Shown here one piece after another: positions 41,101 through 50,471 of a stretch of DNA of 64,000 nucleotides. Position numbers and translations under genes: made by a program. The DNA comes from Nitzschia sp. pyKryTriq1 (lineage: Eukaryota > Bacillariophyta > Bacillariophyceae > Bacillariales > Bacillariaceae). The stretch spans positions 186,001 through 250,000 of the forward strand of contig OY101123.1 of NCBI GenBank assembly GCA_956465555.1, given 5' to 3'. Each line of letters opens with the position of its first letter. The stretch's first letter is position 1. The notes beneath the pieces are model-generated. The model was given only the letters and a program-made list of their open reading frames with translations, did no database searches and had not been told where the DNA came from.

Positions 41101-41481
41101 CTTTTAGAGGGTCGAATTGCTTTCTTTTCTTTCTACGGCCTCTGACGTGACCCCTGGTACAGAATTCAAAAAGGCGGAAACCACAGAACATGCCAGAAAT
41201 TATTTAAGGGAAAATAGATTATTCATTTAAGGCAAAGTACAGTCCACTACTTTTCGATGCACAGTCTACTGGATTTAGGGGTCAATAACCGCCAGAAGCA
41301 GCCGTTACCGTCTCACTTAGGGACAACTGCAGTTTCGTCTGGCCATCCACCGCGTAAGAGCAATGGGAAACGGGCCTTATTTGCCGCCCGGCAAAAAGAA
41401 GGGCCTGAGGCTAAATAGGGCACGTGGCGCGCCGTAGGCGCCCGTTCAACCAGTACCAGCGCAAATTTTGCCTGGCAAAAG
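37873..41481 (+). mobile_element. Crypton DNA transposon (tyrosine recombinase + GCR1_C), apparently intact coding part
   Basis: The core is a three-exon gene (38187-40716) encoding a tyrosine recombinase with a C-terminal GCR1_C domain, which defines Cryptons. Element limits are uncertain, because Cryptons lack long inverted repeats and move as recombined circles. I set tentative ends at GGCAAAATTT-like repeats in inverse orientation on each side (37904-37916 and 41462-41481). Each has a further TTGCCxxxxGGCAAA palindrome nearby (37873-37890 and 41381-41397). If right, the element is about 3.6 kb, including about 750 bp of non-coding 3' sequence. It lies inside an array of TPR-like paralogues, which are separate host genes. 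Intact catalytic residues and open exons suggest it is young. Confidence 0.7.
38187..40716 (+). CDS. Crypton tyrosine recombinase with GCR1_C DNA-binding domain, three exons
   Basis: Exons 38187-39105, 39176-39936 and 40012-40716 (introns of 70 and 75 bp) give 794 aa. The N-terminus is disordered (Ser/Pro-rich to about residue 50). A SAM-like core-binding region follows (about 55-200), then the recombinase catalytic domain. The first catalytic Arg is in AGILRAESLY (Arg271). The HxxR box is HLGR (His405, Arg408), followed by RRLGNW. The nucleophile candidate is DASYSTKLP (Tyr440). After a linker with SPLDSSLETVLPGVH, residues about 682-741 match GCR1_C (YNQWYGLCEFSNSFPGG, GKNWRSKWEQRKKKKFSR). 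The third-exon acceptor could instead be GACAG at 39975, leaving a 39-bp intron; 40012 gives the better family fit (EFK|SFCSTM). All key residues are kept and no break is seen. It catalyses cut-and-rejoin through a 3'-phosphotyrosine intermediate. Confidence 0.85.
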
Positions 41482-42834
41482 ACAGAGGTAGATTAAGGTA
41501 TAATTATTTGTACTAACTAAAGGACAACCCACAGTAATTGCCAGGTACCACCACACGTTTTCGCTATTTCTTATCGACAAATTCGATCGCAACGTGAAGA
41601 GCAGCTGGATGGACTTCTTTGTTAGTCAATAATCGATGACTCAGAGTGAATCATGGGGGAAAGGCAGGAAGCTAGCGCAAGACCCACCAGCTAGGTTGTC
41701 CAGTCCGCCTGAGAAATTGCGCTGTTCTCTACGGTACATACTAAGGGCACTGTAGTACCGGTATGTATGTCTGGACGGATGCAGCTGAACGGAACAGTTC
41801 CAAGACATAGATAAGTATGTTAGGGATGAATTACATCGTATACAAGCAATAGAGAAACATGCAGTTCTTTTCCGACCAAAAATACAACAGAATTAACAAA
41901 CATAATGAATAATTTATAAGACATGAAATCTTATTCTAAGCAAAAATGTTTTTCGGGCTTGTTGGTAGGGCGATGGTTTGACTCTTGGGAGTTCGCGTTG
42001 TAAAGGGAATTCTTGTCTCAACAACACCGAACTTCGCAAGCGGGGCTCGCTTTTCTTCAGAATTACGACTTACTTTTGTCATCTGTACGTGCTCACATGG
42101 TACAAACAGTAGACTACCGATACGAAAAAGGTGCACTGACCTCTAGTACATTGAGCGAGCAGATGGCGTGTAGAAAGACCTCGTAAAAGCCAGGATTGAT
42201 CTGCTGGCGGTCTCTACTGACTGTGTACCAGGTACACATACTGCACGTACAATCAGGTATGAATAGACTCTGCCGGTACCTGGTACTGTACAAGTTCATA
42301 CCGGTACAGTTAAATACAGGTACAGAAGATGAGGCTCCTTCTCTGGTCGTCGTGAGGACGATTGAGGAGTCGTCGCGTCGTGTGTCGTGAGTCAGTCATC
42401 GCCTCAACTATTGCTACTCTACTAGTAGCAGAGCTAGACTGAGTAGTAGAGAGCAGATAGAGTACACCTACAGTACCGGTACCGGTACTATGAGTACGGA
42501 TATTGTTTTTTGATTGTTGCTGATTTCGTTTCTGTAAAGGACAGATTGAAAGGAACATCGTCGTCTCACTGGTAGTAAGACCAACGGAAGAAGCAGCGGC
42601 AAAAGAAGTCGCACCTAGCACAAGCGAAATCTACAATCCAATACTTCAATGTGGCGATTGCTAACAACTCTCTCTCTCTCTCGTGGATAAGCAAGCACAA
42701 GAAAAGAGATCTGAAGTGCTGCGCTGTGCTCTTCAGAACAGATTGACGAGTGTTTTTCAAAATCAGAAACTGCTCATAGCTAATAGTTGCTTGGCTTGAT
42801 TAAAAAATTGAAGAGACGATGATGATGAAATGGT
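40717..42834. other. Intergenic, includes the putative right end of the Crypton
   Basis: No gene is seen in 2.1 kb. It contains the GGCAAA repeats at 41381-41397 and 41462-41481 and a cluster of TACCGGTA palindromes at 42270-42490. A short dispersed repeat at 41931-41962 (TCTTATTCTAAGCAAA and TCGGGCTT) recurs at 44237-44270. Open frames below 105 codons lack motifs. Confidence 0.45.
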
Positions 42835-43647
42835 TTACGCAGCTGCGGCAATACAGGTGAAGACATCCATGAATTGTATCGATAGATAAAACTTCTTGAC
42901 ATCCATAGGGTCCAAATGTGTTCTTGATTTGGCAAGCAGCTCTTGCATTGCCATGACCGAGGGCTTGACATCCATCGTCCCACATTCGCGCAAGATGCAA
43001 ATGTAGTTGTTAAGAATCGATAGCTTGAGATTCGTCCAAAAAGGAGAGTTCGACTTTTGCAACATGATCTGTCGCTTGATCGGCAATAGTGTTCGGAGTG
43101 CTTTCTTCATAAGAGTTGTTCCATGAGTGGAACCACTACGCTGAAACCCCATCAGAGCGTACACAATCGACAGACTGCGAAGAAGCAGAGGATAGGCATT
43201 CATAGAAAAGAGTGAGAAAAGTATTCAAGTGCTCCTGCCCCAAAGCACCAAAAAGGGGGCGATGGTTTTGTTTTGTGGTTGTTCTTACTTATAACCCAAA
43301 GCCCACGCAACGGCGCAGCTACAAAGTTGGTCCACTCGCTCTCTGCCTTCGCTGTCCCGTGGGATTTCCATCCGCAGGAAGTTTAGGCACAGAAAGCTAT
43401 GAGATCCTTGCGTTGCAGCCGGGCTTAGGTTCAGTCGTCTTGAGAGCTCTTGCGAGCAATCTTGTATTGAAAACTCCAGGGAACTGCTTTCCTTGTCACC
43501 ATCCATTGTGAGTCGATGGAGTTTGTGTCGGTTTCGAATCGAGTCGAAGAATGTGTGGGATAATATTTTGAACCCCTTTTCGATGTCTCCTACGTAAAGG
43601 GCATCGATAGCTGCGTTGTTCAGTTGGATAGCGATAGAATTACTCAT
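42835..43647 (-). CDS. TPR-like small protein family, paralogue C (one intron)
   Basis: Exons are 43289-43647 and 42835-43174, with a 114-bp intron (donor AA|GTAAGA, acceptor TTCGCAG|T), giving 232 aa. The intron interrupts the same Asn codon (GYN-LSIVYAL) as in paralogue B. The protein starts MSNSIAIQLNNAAIDALYVG. Landmarks CSCAVAWALGYN and LSILNNYICILRECG are nearly the same as in paralogue A (NNYICMLRECG). B, C and A share FLCLNFLRM or close variants and a repeated PFWTNLKLSIL segment, so they form one young subfamily, while paralogue D is more distant. It is intact and probably expressed. Function unknown. Confidence 0.8.
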
Positions 43648-45205
43648 GGTTATACTTGTTTGTTTGTTTGTTTGTTTGTGGGTGGTCTTGTTGTGTCGTT
43701 GTTGTTTGGGATGGGAGCAAAGAATGCGGGTTCTCTGCCTGATGCGATGTTGCTTGTTCGTAGATGTTGTGAGCTCTCTGGTTTCCTAAGTCCCATCCTA
43801 TACCAACTGGTACGTACCGGTACGTACACGAACGTAGTGTAAAGTTGGAGAGGTCTGTATTCTCACCGGCAGACCCCGCCCATCGAGCGAAATGCCCGTC
43901 AAATACTCGGTCAAATACTTGTGATTCTCAGTTACCTCATCGCATTCCAGATCAGCTGGATGATATCCTATTTAACGGAGTTCTCGAAAATAGGCTCGTT
44001 ACCTACTTAATGATTGAAAAAGTGGACCTGGCATGTTATTCTACAGAAGCGTACGAGCTCGGTAATCGTTAAGGTCAACATCAGCGTACGAGGTCTATTC
44101 TCTTCTACGTTTCTTCGTAAGTAAAGTAATCGTATATTATAAATATTATATTGCTCATAATGGAAAATATACCTTTTCCTGCAACCGGAAGAAGGAATAA
44201 ATGAAATAATATAATGAGAACGTTTGAAGTACAAAAGTCTTATTCTAGGCAAATGTTGTTTATCGGGCTTTTTAGGCCGGCGCTTGAGAATACTTGTACC
44301 GAGTACCGGTAGTTGTAAAGGGCAGTTGGGTATGGTTCTCTGGTACAGGGCGCAGCGGGGGGCGTTCGTTGCGAACCGCTCACCCCCTTAGGCAAATAAA
44401 ACTTGGAATTCCAAAATGGAAAATGGAATTCCAATTTCCAAAATGGAATTCCAAAATGGAATTGGAAATTCCAAGGGCTTATGTATTTAAATTGACACTT
44501 AGGATTTTCGGGTTCAACGGTTCGCTCCAATTCTGCCGATAGCCGGAGAAATCCCGAAATTACTGCAAGTTGCTGGAGTGGTGGGCTCCGGAGGAATACT
44601 GCTACTCGTATGCACCATACGTAGGTACAACGGGAATATATAATGTGTCTCGTCTACAGGCACCGGTACCGGTATCTTAGAATCATCATCGTCGGTCAAG
44701 CTTCAAATAATTTCACTACTACAGTCCCGATTTATTTGTCTCCACCAGGGCCCGGTCTCAGCATCAAATTTATACATACAGTACGAGTACCTTGCTTGTG
44801 GGCCTCGTGGAACGAGATTCTCCCTCCTCAGCACCAAAAGCTCCTCCTGCTGATGATGACAGATGATGACATTCATTTCGTAGACTACTTCAGTGCTCTG
44901 CTTGAAGCCCAACAACTATTTCAACTCTTTAGTACCAGGTTCTCTCTCTCTCTCTCTCTCGTAGAGAACGAGAGGAGCTGCTGCCTCTAAGAGCGAAGAA
45001 TAGCTTCAGCGCTTATGTTAAAATAAATAAATAAATTAGATAGGCTATTCCTTGGATTGGATGCAGGAGACTTGCTGCGGGTGGGTACTGTATAAGCAAA
45101 GATCGTCCCTCCCCCACCGTAATTCCTACTAAAATATGAGTAGCTCCTTGTTGCTACTACTAGTAGTGAGTAGTCTTCGTAAACCAACAGCTCCCCCTTT
45201 CTCGG
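43648..45205. other. Intergenic, includes a GGAATTCC array
   Basis: No gene is supported. A (TTTG)n run lies just before paralogue C (43656-43679). The palindromic array at 44404-44475 gives spurious aromatic-rich frames. A (CT)n run lies at 44940-44961. Confidence 0.5.
44404..44475. repeat. Array of GGAATTCC palindromes
   Basis: Units of TGGAATTCCAAAA or TGGAAATTCC repeat about five times with small changes, on both strands equally because each unit is self-complementary. The whole can fold into a cruciform. Confidence 0.9.
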
Positions 45206-48200
45206 TTAGACAAACCGGGTTTGTGTGACACTACTAATCCCGTGAGTGAACATGGGATCTTCCGTGCTCAAACTGTTAGATGGAGAATGTCCCCGACGAC
45301 CCCGGGAAGACAACGACGAAGACGATGAGGACTGCTGCATGCTTGATCGAGGGTTGCTTCCCGATCGAAAGGCGCCACTACCACCACTAACAGATGAGGA
45401 TTCTCCTCCACCTCCTCGTTGTTGCTGGCTGTAGTGGGACATGGGCGTCAAGGGTCGAACGGGCATAGTACCAACAATACCACGTGAAGGAGTGGACGAT
45501 CGAAGTCCCCCATTCAAAGTCGTGCGTACATCTTGTCGGGTGGGGGTCAATGCTCGAGGATTATTGGCTGATGGCTGCTGTTGTAGTTTCTTGCTCCCTC
45601 TTCCTCGACGTTGTTGTGGGAGCGGTCTTTCCCATCCCGGGCCATTAGCACTACTAGTAGCAGTGGATCCGATACTATCCTTGTGATCCAAACTACTGAC
45701 ACGACGGTGCAAGCTGGGACGTGGTTGTTGTTGTGATAGTGGTGCTGTTTGAGGTTGGCTCGCAACCGAGCTGCCACCGGTACTTCCAAAGCTTCCCTTG
45801 CGTCGAGAAATACTTGTAGGTGCTCCCAGAAAGAGATCGGTCAAGGCCGAATTGGGCGAGTACTTCTTTGTGGTTCCCGTGCTGTTCAGACTGGTGGTAG
45901 CCCAATTCTTGTTCATGCCGTTGGTGCTCCAATTATTAGTGCTGCCATCGATCGTCATGGGCGGCATGCTCAATCGGTCTAATGTCGAGTAGTCCATACC
46001 CCCACTTGCACTGTTACTATAACCACCATTGTCAGCATGATGTTGATCATAAGGATGCTGCTGCTGCTGCTGCTGCTGCTCGCCACGACGATAGTGTTCG
46101 TGTGCCAAACTCGAAGTCGTCGTTTCCGAAAACAAATCATTCGCAGTAGTAGTAGTAGCCGACGTGCGGGGTCTCATGCGAAACGGGACATGGTCGCTCT
46201 TCTCGTCCATCATCATATGTGGAGAGAGCGTTGGCTGAGGCGAGGAGGAGGATGGCACACCATAATGATGATCCGCACGATCATAACTATTGCTGCGTGC
46301 CAAGCTGCCTCGACTTGGGGATGGTCGAGCCCGGGAATTGTTGGTTGGTGATGATGCCGAATTTCCTCCTGTGCTGGTTCTGCCGCCATTTCGGTAAGGA
46401 GAATATCCTTGGCGGTACGACGGAGAGGCTTGCTGGTGATAGCTGGAACTAGTAGTCGTTCCATAGGGATTGGGCGATGAGGCCCACCGACTACTATTCG
46501 TGGAGGGCTTGGGCGAGTGATTTCCAGATGCTGGTGCAGTAGCCGATGATGATGATACAGCTACTGCGGCCGCAGGTGGCGGGGAAAAGGCCGATTCCAA
46601 GTCTTCAATATGTCGTTCCATTTCTTTGTGTTTGTCTCTTCGTTCTTGTTCTCGCAATATCTTGCGTTCCTTTTCTCTTCGTTCTTGATGCTTTTCCACA
46701 ATCGCCTTCTTTTCATATTGGCGATGTTTTTGTTGCATCAGTCTTCCCAACTGCTCCTTGAATTCGGGAGATTGCATGGCACTCATTGTAGAAGTGGAAC
46801 CATTATATTCGGAGGAAGACGATAATACCGATGGTTCATCGCAAAAGACGGAATCCGAATCGATAAAACTGGCCGTACCATCGGGACTGTGGCGGGCTTG
46901 TTCCGCGAGCATGCGGGCAAAGGCATCGTTGGAAACCGGAGTCGTTTGGCTGACGCTAATGGAACTAACAGGTGTGGCATTGGTAGCATGGTCAAACGAA
47001 TCATAATGATCTCCAATTTCAAAGATTTCTCGTTGTTTGGGTGTCAGTTGATCGTGTTGGTTTTCATTGAAGATCAGGCACGGAGTACCATCATGACGAG
47101 GAAAGTCCTTGAACGCAAAGTTGTAATCTGCCGGATCTTCTTCGTCTTGATCATAAAAGTGGACAGTCTGAAGTTCCAAACCATTGGGATCATAATTGTG
47201 ATCATGGTAATGATGGTTGTTGCTATTCATATCCATGGATCCTTGAGGAGTTTGGAGGATGATACCGTCGGCCGAGGAATGCGGTCTCATACCATTGTGG
47301 TTGTTGCTACCGTCATGGTCCCACATGTTGGTGATGTTTCTCCAAATACTAGAAATCGGACGATATCCCATGGGTTGATTCGGCATTTGGTAGTGCTGTT
47401 GTTGTTGTTGTTGTTGCTGATGCTGCTGACGTTGTTTGTGTGGAATGGTCAAAGACGGATCTCCTTCCATCATCATGTCTTCCTCTTCATCGAAGGGGAT
47501 CGCCGCCAAGTTTTGAGAAGGCGCCGAAAAGGCTCCTTGAGGAGACACCATGAAACTACCCGATCTGGGCGTCATGTTGGTGTCTACCGTAGCATGGTTT
47601 GAAGATGAAAAGGCCGAATAGATGTACTCGAACGGATTGGCCGGAATGGAATACTCTCGTCCAAAGACTTGAAACGAAGGATCTTGACCACCGTTGTACA
47701 AGTCGGGCCGATGTTTCGACAAGTATCGATCGGTATTTTCGAGTACCGACATGGCTCCCGATACGGAAGATCGATGAAAGATATCGGTTCCATGACGTAC
47801 GGCATCCATCGATGTCGATCGATCCTTGCCCGTGACAGCAGGAGGTCGGGAGACGGAGGTCGAATTGAAATTGTAGTCATCACTTTCATTGTCATTGCCG
47901 TCCAACCTCAAGTCGCCGTCATCGACATACTCCATATTATTCCCACCACCATTCATCATGTACTTTCTTCGTATTCGTTGCCGTACGGCCAAGGTCGTCC
48001 ATCCAAATCCCACCACACAAACGAGAATCAAAATGGTAAACAAGGCCTTTTCGGTACGTTCCGACCAGGAAGTGGCATAGGTACTGCTGCTGCTGTTGTT
48101 GTTGTTACTACCACCTCCACCACTTCCACTACTTCCGGCCGTTGTCATGGTAATTTCCAAACTCGAAATCCCTCGCAACAAGTCTTGATTGGATTGTACC

Positions 48201-48928
48201 AATTCTCGCAAATACGCATCGCGTTGGGTAGCGAAAATGGTTTGCATCCATTGTCCAAACATTTGATACACTTGTTCATTGGAAGGTTTACTCTTGCCGC
48301 TACTACCACTCGAATCGGGCTCTTCAAAGGCCAATGTGCCATGCAATTCGGCCCGCAATGACACCGTTTGCACCAAGGATCGTCTAGATCTTCGAATATC
48401 TTCTTCACTGTCGCTGTTCGTACTTCCTGCTCGTTCCAAATACAGACTGACGCTCAAATCCATTCCCACAAAGGCCGCATACATGTCGTACCACACATAC
48501 TGTGGATTTTGTGCTTGCTTCGTATCCTCTTCCAACTGAGAAATGTACGGCAAGAGTTCTTGATACAAGAATGATTGCGTCACACTTCGTAATGGAAAAC
48601 TCAATCCACTATCTTTTCCATTGGTTTGGGATAGGAGCGTGCTACTGGCAGTACCACCCGCACCGGTACTAGTGCTTGAATCCACACTACTCATCAGTTC
48701 GTCCGTTGGTTGGGTTTGAAAGGTCAAACGAAAGGAAGGAACATTGTACAAGGCGTACACTACGGCAGCCTCGACTCCTCCTATGCTGGGAAGGAAGCTA
48801 TTCCAAGTGTTTGTACTGCTGCGACTACCACCACTACTCCTACTGCTACTACTGGCTACGAGTATCATCAGTAGCAGAAGAGCGGCGGCGTGTACGGGGG
48901 AGCCGATGCATGTGGAAGAGCGCAACAT
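45206..48928 (-). CDS. Large type I membrane protein of a diatom family, function unknown
   Basis: I choose the ATG at 48926-48928 (MLRSSTCIGSPVHAAALLLL), because it begins a clear signal peptide. The frame is open 52 codons further, with an ATG at 49084. The product is about 1240 aa from the chosen start. The ectodomain starts ALYNVPSFRLTFQTQ and ends LLRGISSLEITM. One transmembrane helix follows (ALFTILILVCVVGFGWTTLAV) with a basic stop-transfer motif (RQRIRRKYM). The cytoplasmic part of about 900 residues is mostly disordered and carries Gln, Ser, Asn and His runs. It holds one strong coiled coil (about 50 residues, from KEQLGRLMQQKHRQYEKKAI to ERHIEDLESAF). It shares topology and ectodomain motifs with the 392-aa protein at 29805-30983. 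No catalytic domain is seen. A scaffold or sensor role is only inferred. Confidence 0.75.
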   Translation of the reverse strand: MLRSSTCIGSPVHAAALLLLMILVASSSSRSSGGSRSSTNTWNSFLPSIGGVEAAVVYALYNVPSFRLTFQTQPTDELMSSVDSSTSTGAGGTASSTLLSQTNGKDSGLSFPLRSVTQSFLYQELLPYISQLEEDTKQAQNPQYVWYDMYAAFVGMDLSVSLYLERAGSTNSDSEEDIRRSRRSLVQTVSLRAELHGTLAFEEPDSSGSSGKSKPSNEQVYQMFGQWMQTIFATQRDAYLRELVQSNQDLLRGISSLEITMTTAGSSGSGGGGSNNNNSSSSTYATSWSERTEKALFTILILVCVVGFGWTTLAVRQRIRRKYMMNGGGNNMEYVDDGDLRLDGNDNESDDYNFNSTSVSRPPAVTGKDRSTSMDAVRHGTDIFHRSSVSGAMSVLENTDRYLSKHRPDLYNGGQDPSFQVFGREYSIPANPFEYIYSAFSSSNHATVDTNMTPRSGSFMVSPQGAFSAPSQNLAAIPFDEEEDMMMEGDPSLTIPHKQRQQHQQQQQQQQHYQMPNQPMGYRPISSIWRNITNMWDHDGSNNHNGMRPHSSADGIILQTPQGSMDMNSNNHHYHDHNYDPNGLELQTVHFYDQDEEDPADYNFAFKDFPRHDGTPCLIFNENQHDQLTPKQREIFEIGDHYDSFDHATNATPVSSISVSQTTPVSNDAFARMLAEQARHSPDGTASFIDSDSVFCDEPSVLSSSSEYNGSTSTMSAMQSPEFKEQLGRLMQQKHRQYEKKAIVEKHQERREKERKILREQERRDKHKEMERHIEDLESAFSPPPAAAVAVSSSSATAPASGNHSPKPSTNSSRWASSPNPYGTTTSSSYHQQASPSYRQGYSPYRNGGRTSTGGNSASSPTNNSRARPSPSRGSLARSNSYDRADHHYGVPSSSSPQPTLSPHMMMDEKSDHVPFRMRPRTSATTTTANDLFSETTTSSLAHEHYRRGEQQQQQQQHPYDQHHADNGGYSNSASGGMDYSTLDRLSMPPMTIDGSTNNWSTNGMNKNWATTSLNSTGTTKKYSPNSALTDLFLGAPTSISRRKGSFGSTGGSSVASQPQTAPLSQQQPRPSLHRRVSSLDHKDSIGSTATSSANGPGWERPLPQQRRGRGSKKLQQQPSANNPRALTPTRQDVRTTLNGGLRSSTPSRGIVGTMPVRPLTPMSHYSQQQRGGGGESSSVSGGSGAFRSGSNPRSSMQQSSSSSSLSSRGRRGHSPSNSLSTEDPMFTHGISSVTQTRFV

Positions 48929-50471
48929 TCTTCTGTTACTACTTCTTCTTTTTGCCTTGGTCGTCGGATGAAAAAGGGATAGATAGAGAGATGGAAGACG
49001 AGTACGTACGAAGTGGCCGTTGGTTGGGAAGAGATGGATGAGGTTGAAAAACGAAAAGGAAGCCAGGGATGCCATGCATTGCATTTTGCTTTTGCTTTCG
49101 TTGCCGCTCTAGTAGCGCTAGCTTCTTCGTTGCGTGTTGCGTGCTGGTAGGTTGTTGGCCTGCGTCGGTCGTCCGCCCACCATGGCCGATAGTGGTGGCG
49201 GAGTAGTGTGTAGTTTCTGTTCATGTGACACACATGAGGATGTTGATGCGTTTGGTATCGGCTCGCGTGTCAATCGTGTATTTACATCAATGGAATATTC
49301 AAATAATATACGGATATGTTGATGTTCATAACAAACATTTCAGTAGCATTGGTCGTCGGGTGGAGTGAGGAGGGAGTCAGTCAGTCGTCGTCGTCGTCGT
49401 CAGTCGTCAGGTTGTGCGTTTTGTGCGTCATTCATCACATTCCATCGATCTTTCTCTCTTCGTACCGATCTATTGATTGATTCATTCGATTGCTGTACCT
49501 GTGTGTTCTTGGGTGCTGGTCGGAAGTTGGAAGAACAACAAGTCACGCTCCTTCTCAAGAAAGACGAATGGTATAGTATATGTACCGGCACTACATGCTA
49601 TATCTATATTGATTGGAAGTGCGGTGGGTGGTGGTAGTAGACACCTAAGAGTAGTATTGACTGTACTGGTAGTCTACTAGATCGAAGATTGGAGAGGACG
49701 AGGACAATGAGGACACACCACTACTAGTACTACTTCGTACTTAGTACTACTACTATTAGTACAGTGCTGGTGCTGATGGCCATCATCTTTTCCTTGTTGT
49801 TTGCCGAAGAAGAAGAAGAGGAGGAGGAGTCATACTACTACTAGTATCCTCAGATTTGCCATGGCATGGATGGAGCGTATGTAGTAGTAGCACACGAGTA
49901 CGGTGCTGTACTACAGTACGGTACAGTACGGCACGGTACTAGGCTACTATTTATTTCTAGTAGGTATTGGTAGAATGATAGGATCAGGGTTCGTTTTTTA
50001 AATACTCTACTACGCTAGCTATATTACCGTTGATGGATGGATGGATGGATGGATGGATGGAAGGAACGAGTACGGTATTTGGAGAAATTGGCAAGGAAAC
50101 CCAAGACCATAACCAAACGGCGAAAATATCCCTGGACGGAGATGAGACATCCAGTCGTTCGCCGCTTGTATTGTAGGTTTTCATTTCTCCAAATCAATCC
50201 ATTAGAGCACAGTTCAAAAACAAGAGATGGACAACAGATCCAACACTGGAAAAGGCCATATGCATCTTGTCTTGTCATTCGGCTCTGATCGATCGTGTAC
50301 CCTTTCCTTCCTCCCTGCATGATGCGGTAATCACCCCGACAACATCGTCATATCCAACGATCCAAGTATGCAACAATCACGAAACCATCATCCATCCAAA
50401 GCAGATCCAAGTTCCCAATAGTAGGAAATTTCAAACTCACCACAAAAGGCCAGCACCGGCCACGTTGTTTA
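48929..50471. other. Intergenic
   Basis: No gene is seen. It includes a (GATG)n run at 50032-50060 and the 3' region of the selenophosphate synthetase gene (50040-50471), where a SECIS element should lie. I could not identify one with confidence. Confidence 0.5.
50032..50060. repeat. (GATG)n microsatellite
   Basis: Seven GATG/ATGG units in tandem. Confidence 0.95.

Noticed and set aside
42310-42621. A 103-codon minus-strand frame that could be a signal-peptide exon
   Set aside because: It lacks an ATG start (begins GTG) and passes through palindromic repeats. No partner exon was found.
44240-44530. An aromatic-rich 96-codon frame
   Set aside because: It is created by the GGAATTCC array, where each unit reads as FHF/WNS. 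There is no conserved protein.
46889-47602. A 237-codon plus-strand frame inside the large membrane-protein gene
   Set aside because: It lies antisense to the long 45206-48928 frame, with hydrophobic low-complexity composition from the complement of Gln and Ser codons.
50340-50395. Possible SECIS element on the complement behind selD
   Set aside because: ATGA and TGAT quartets are present, but I could not pair a convincing stem or find the apical AA at normal spacing, so it is not called.
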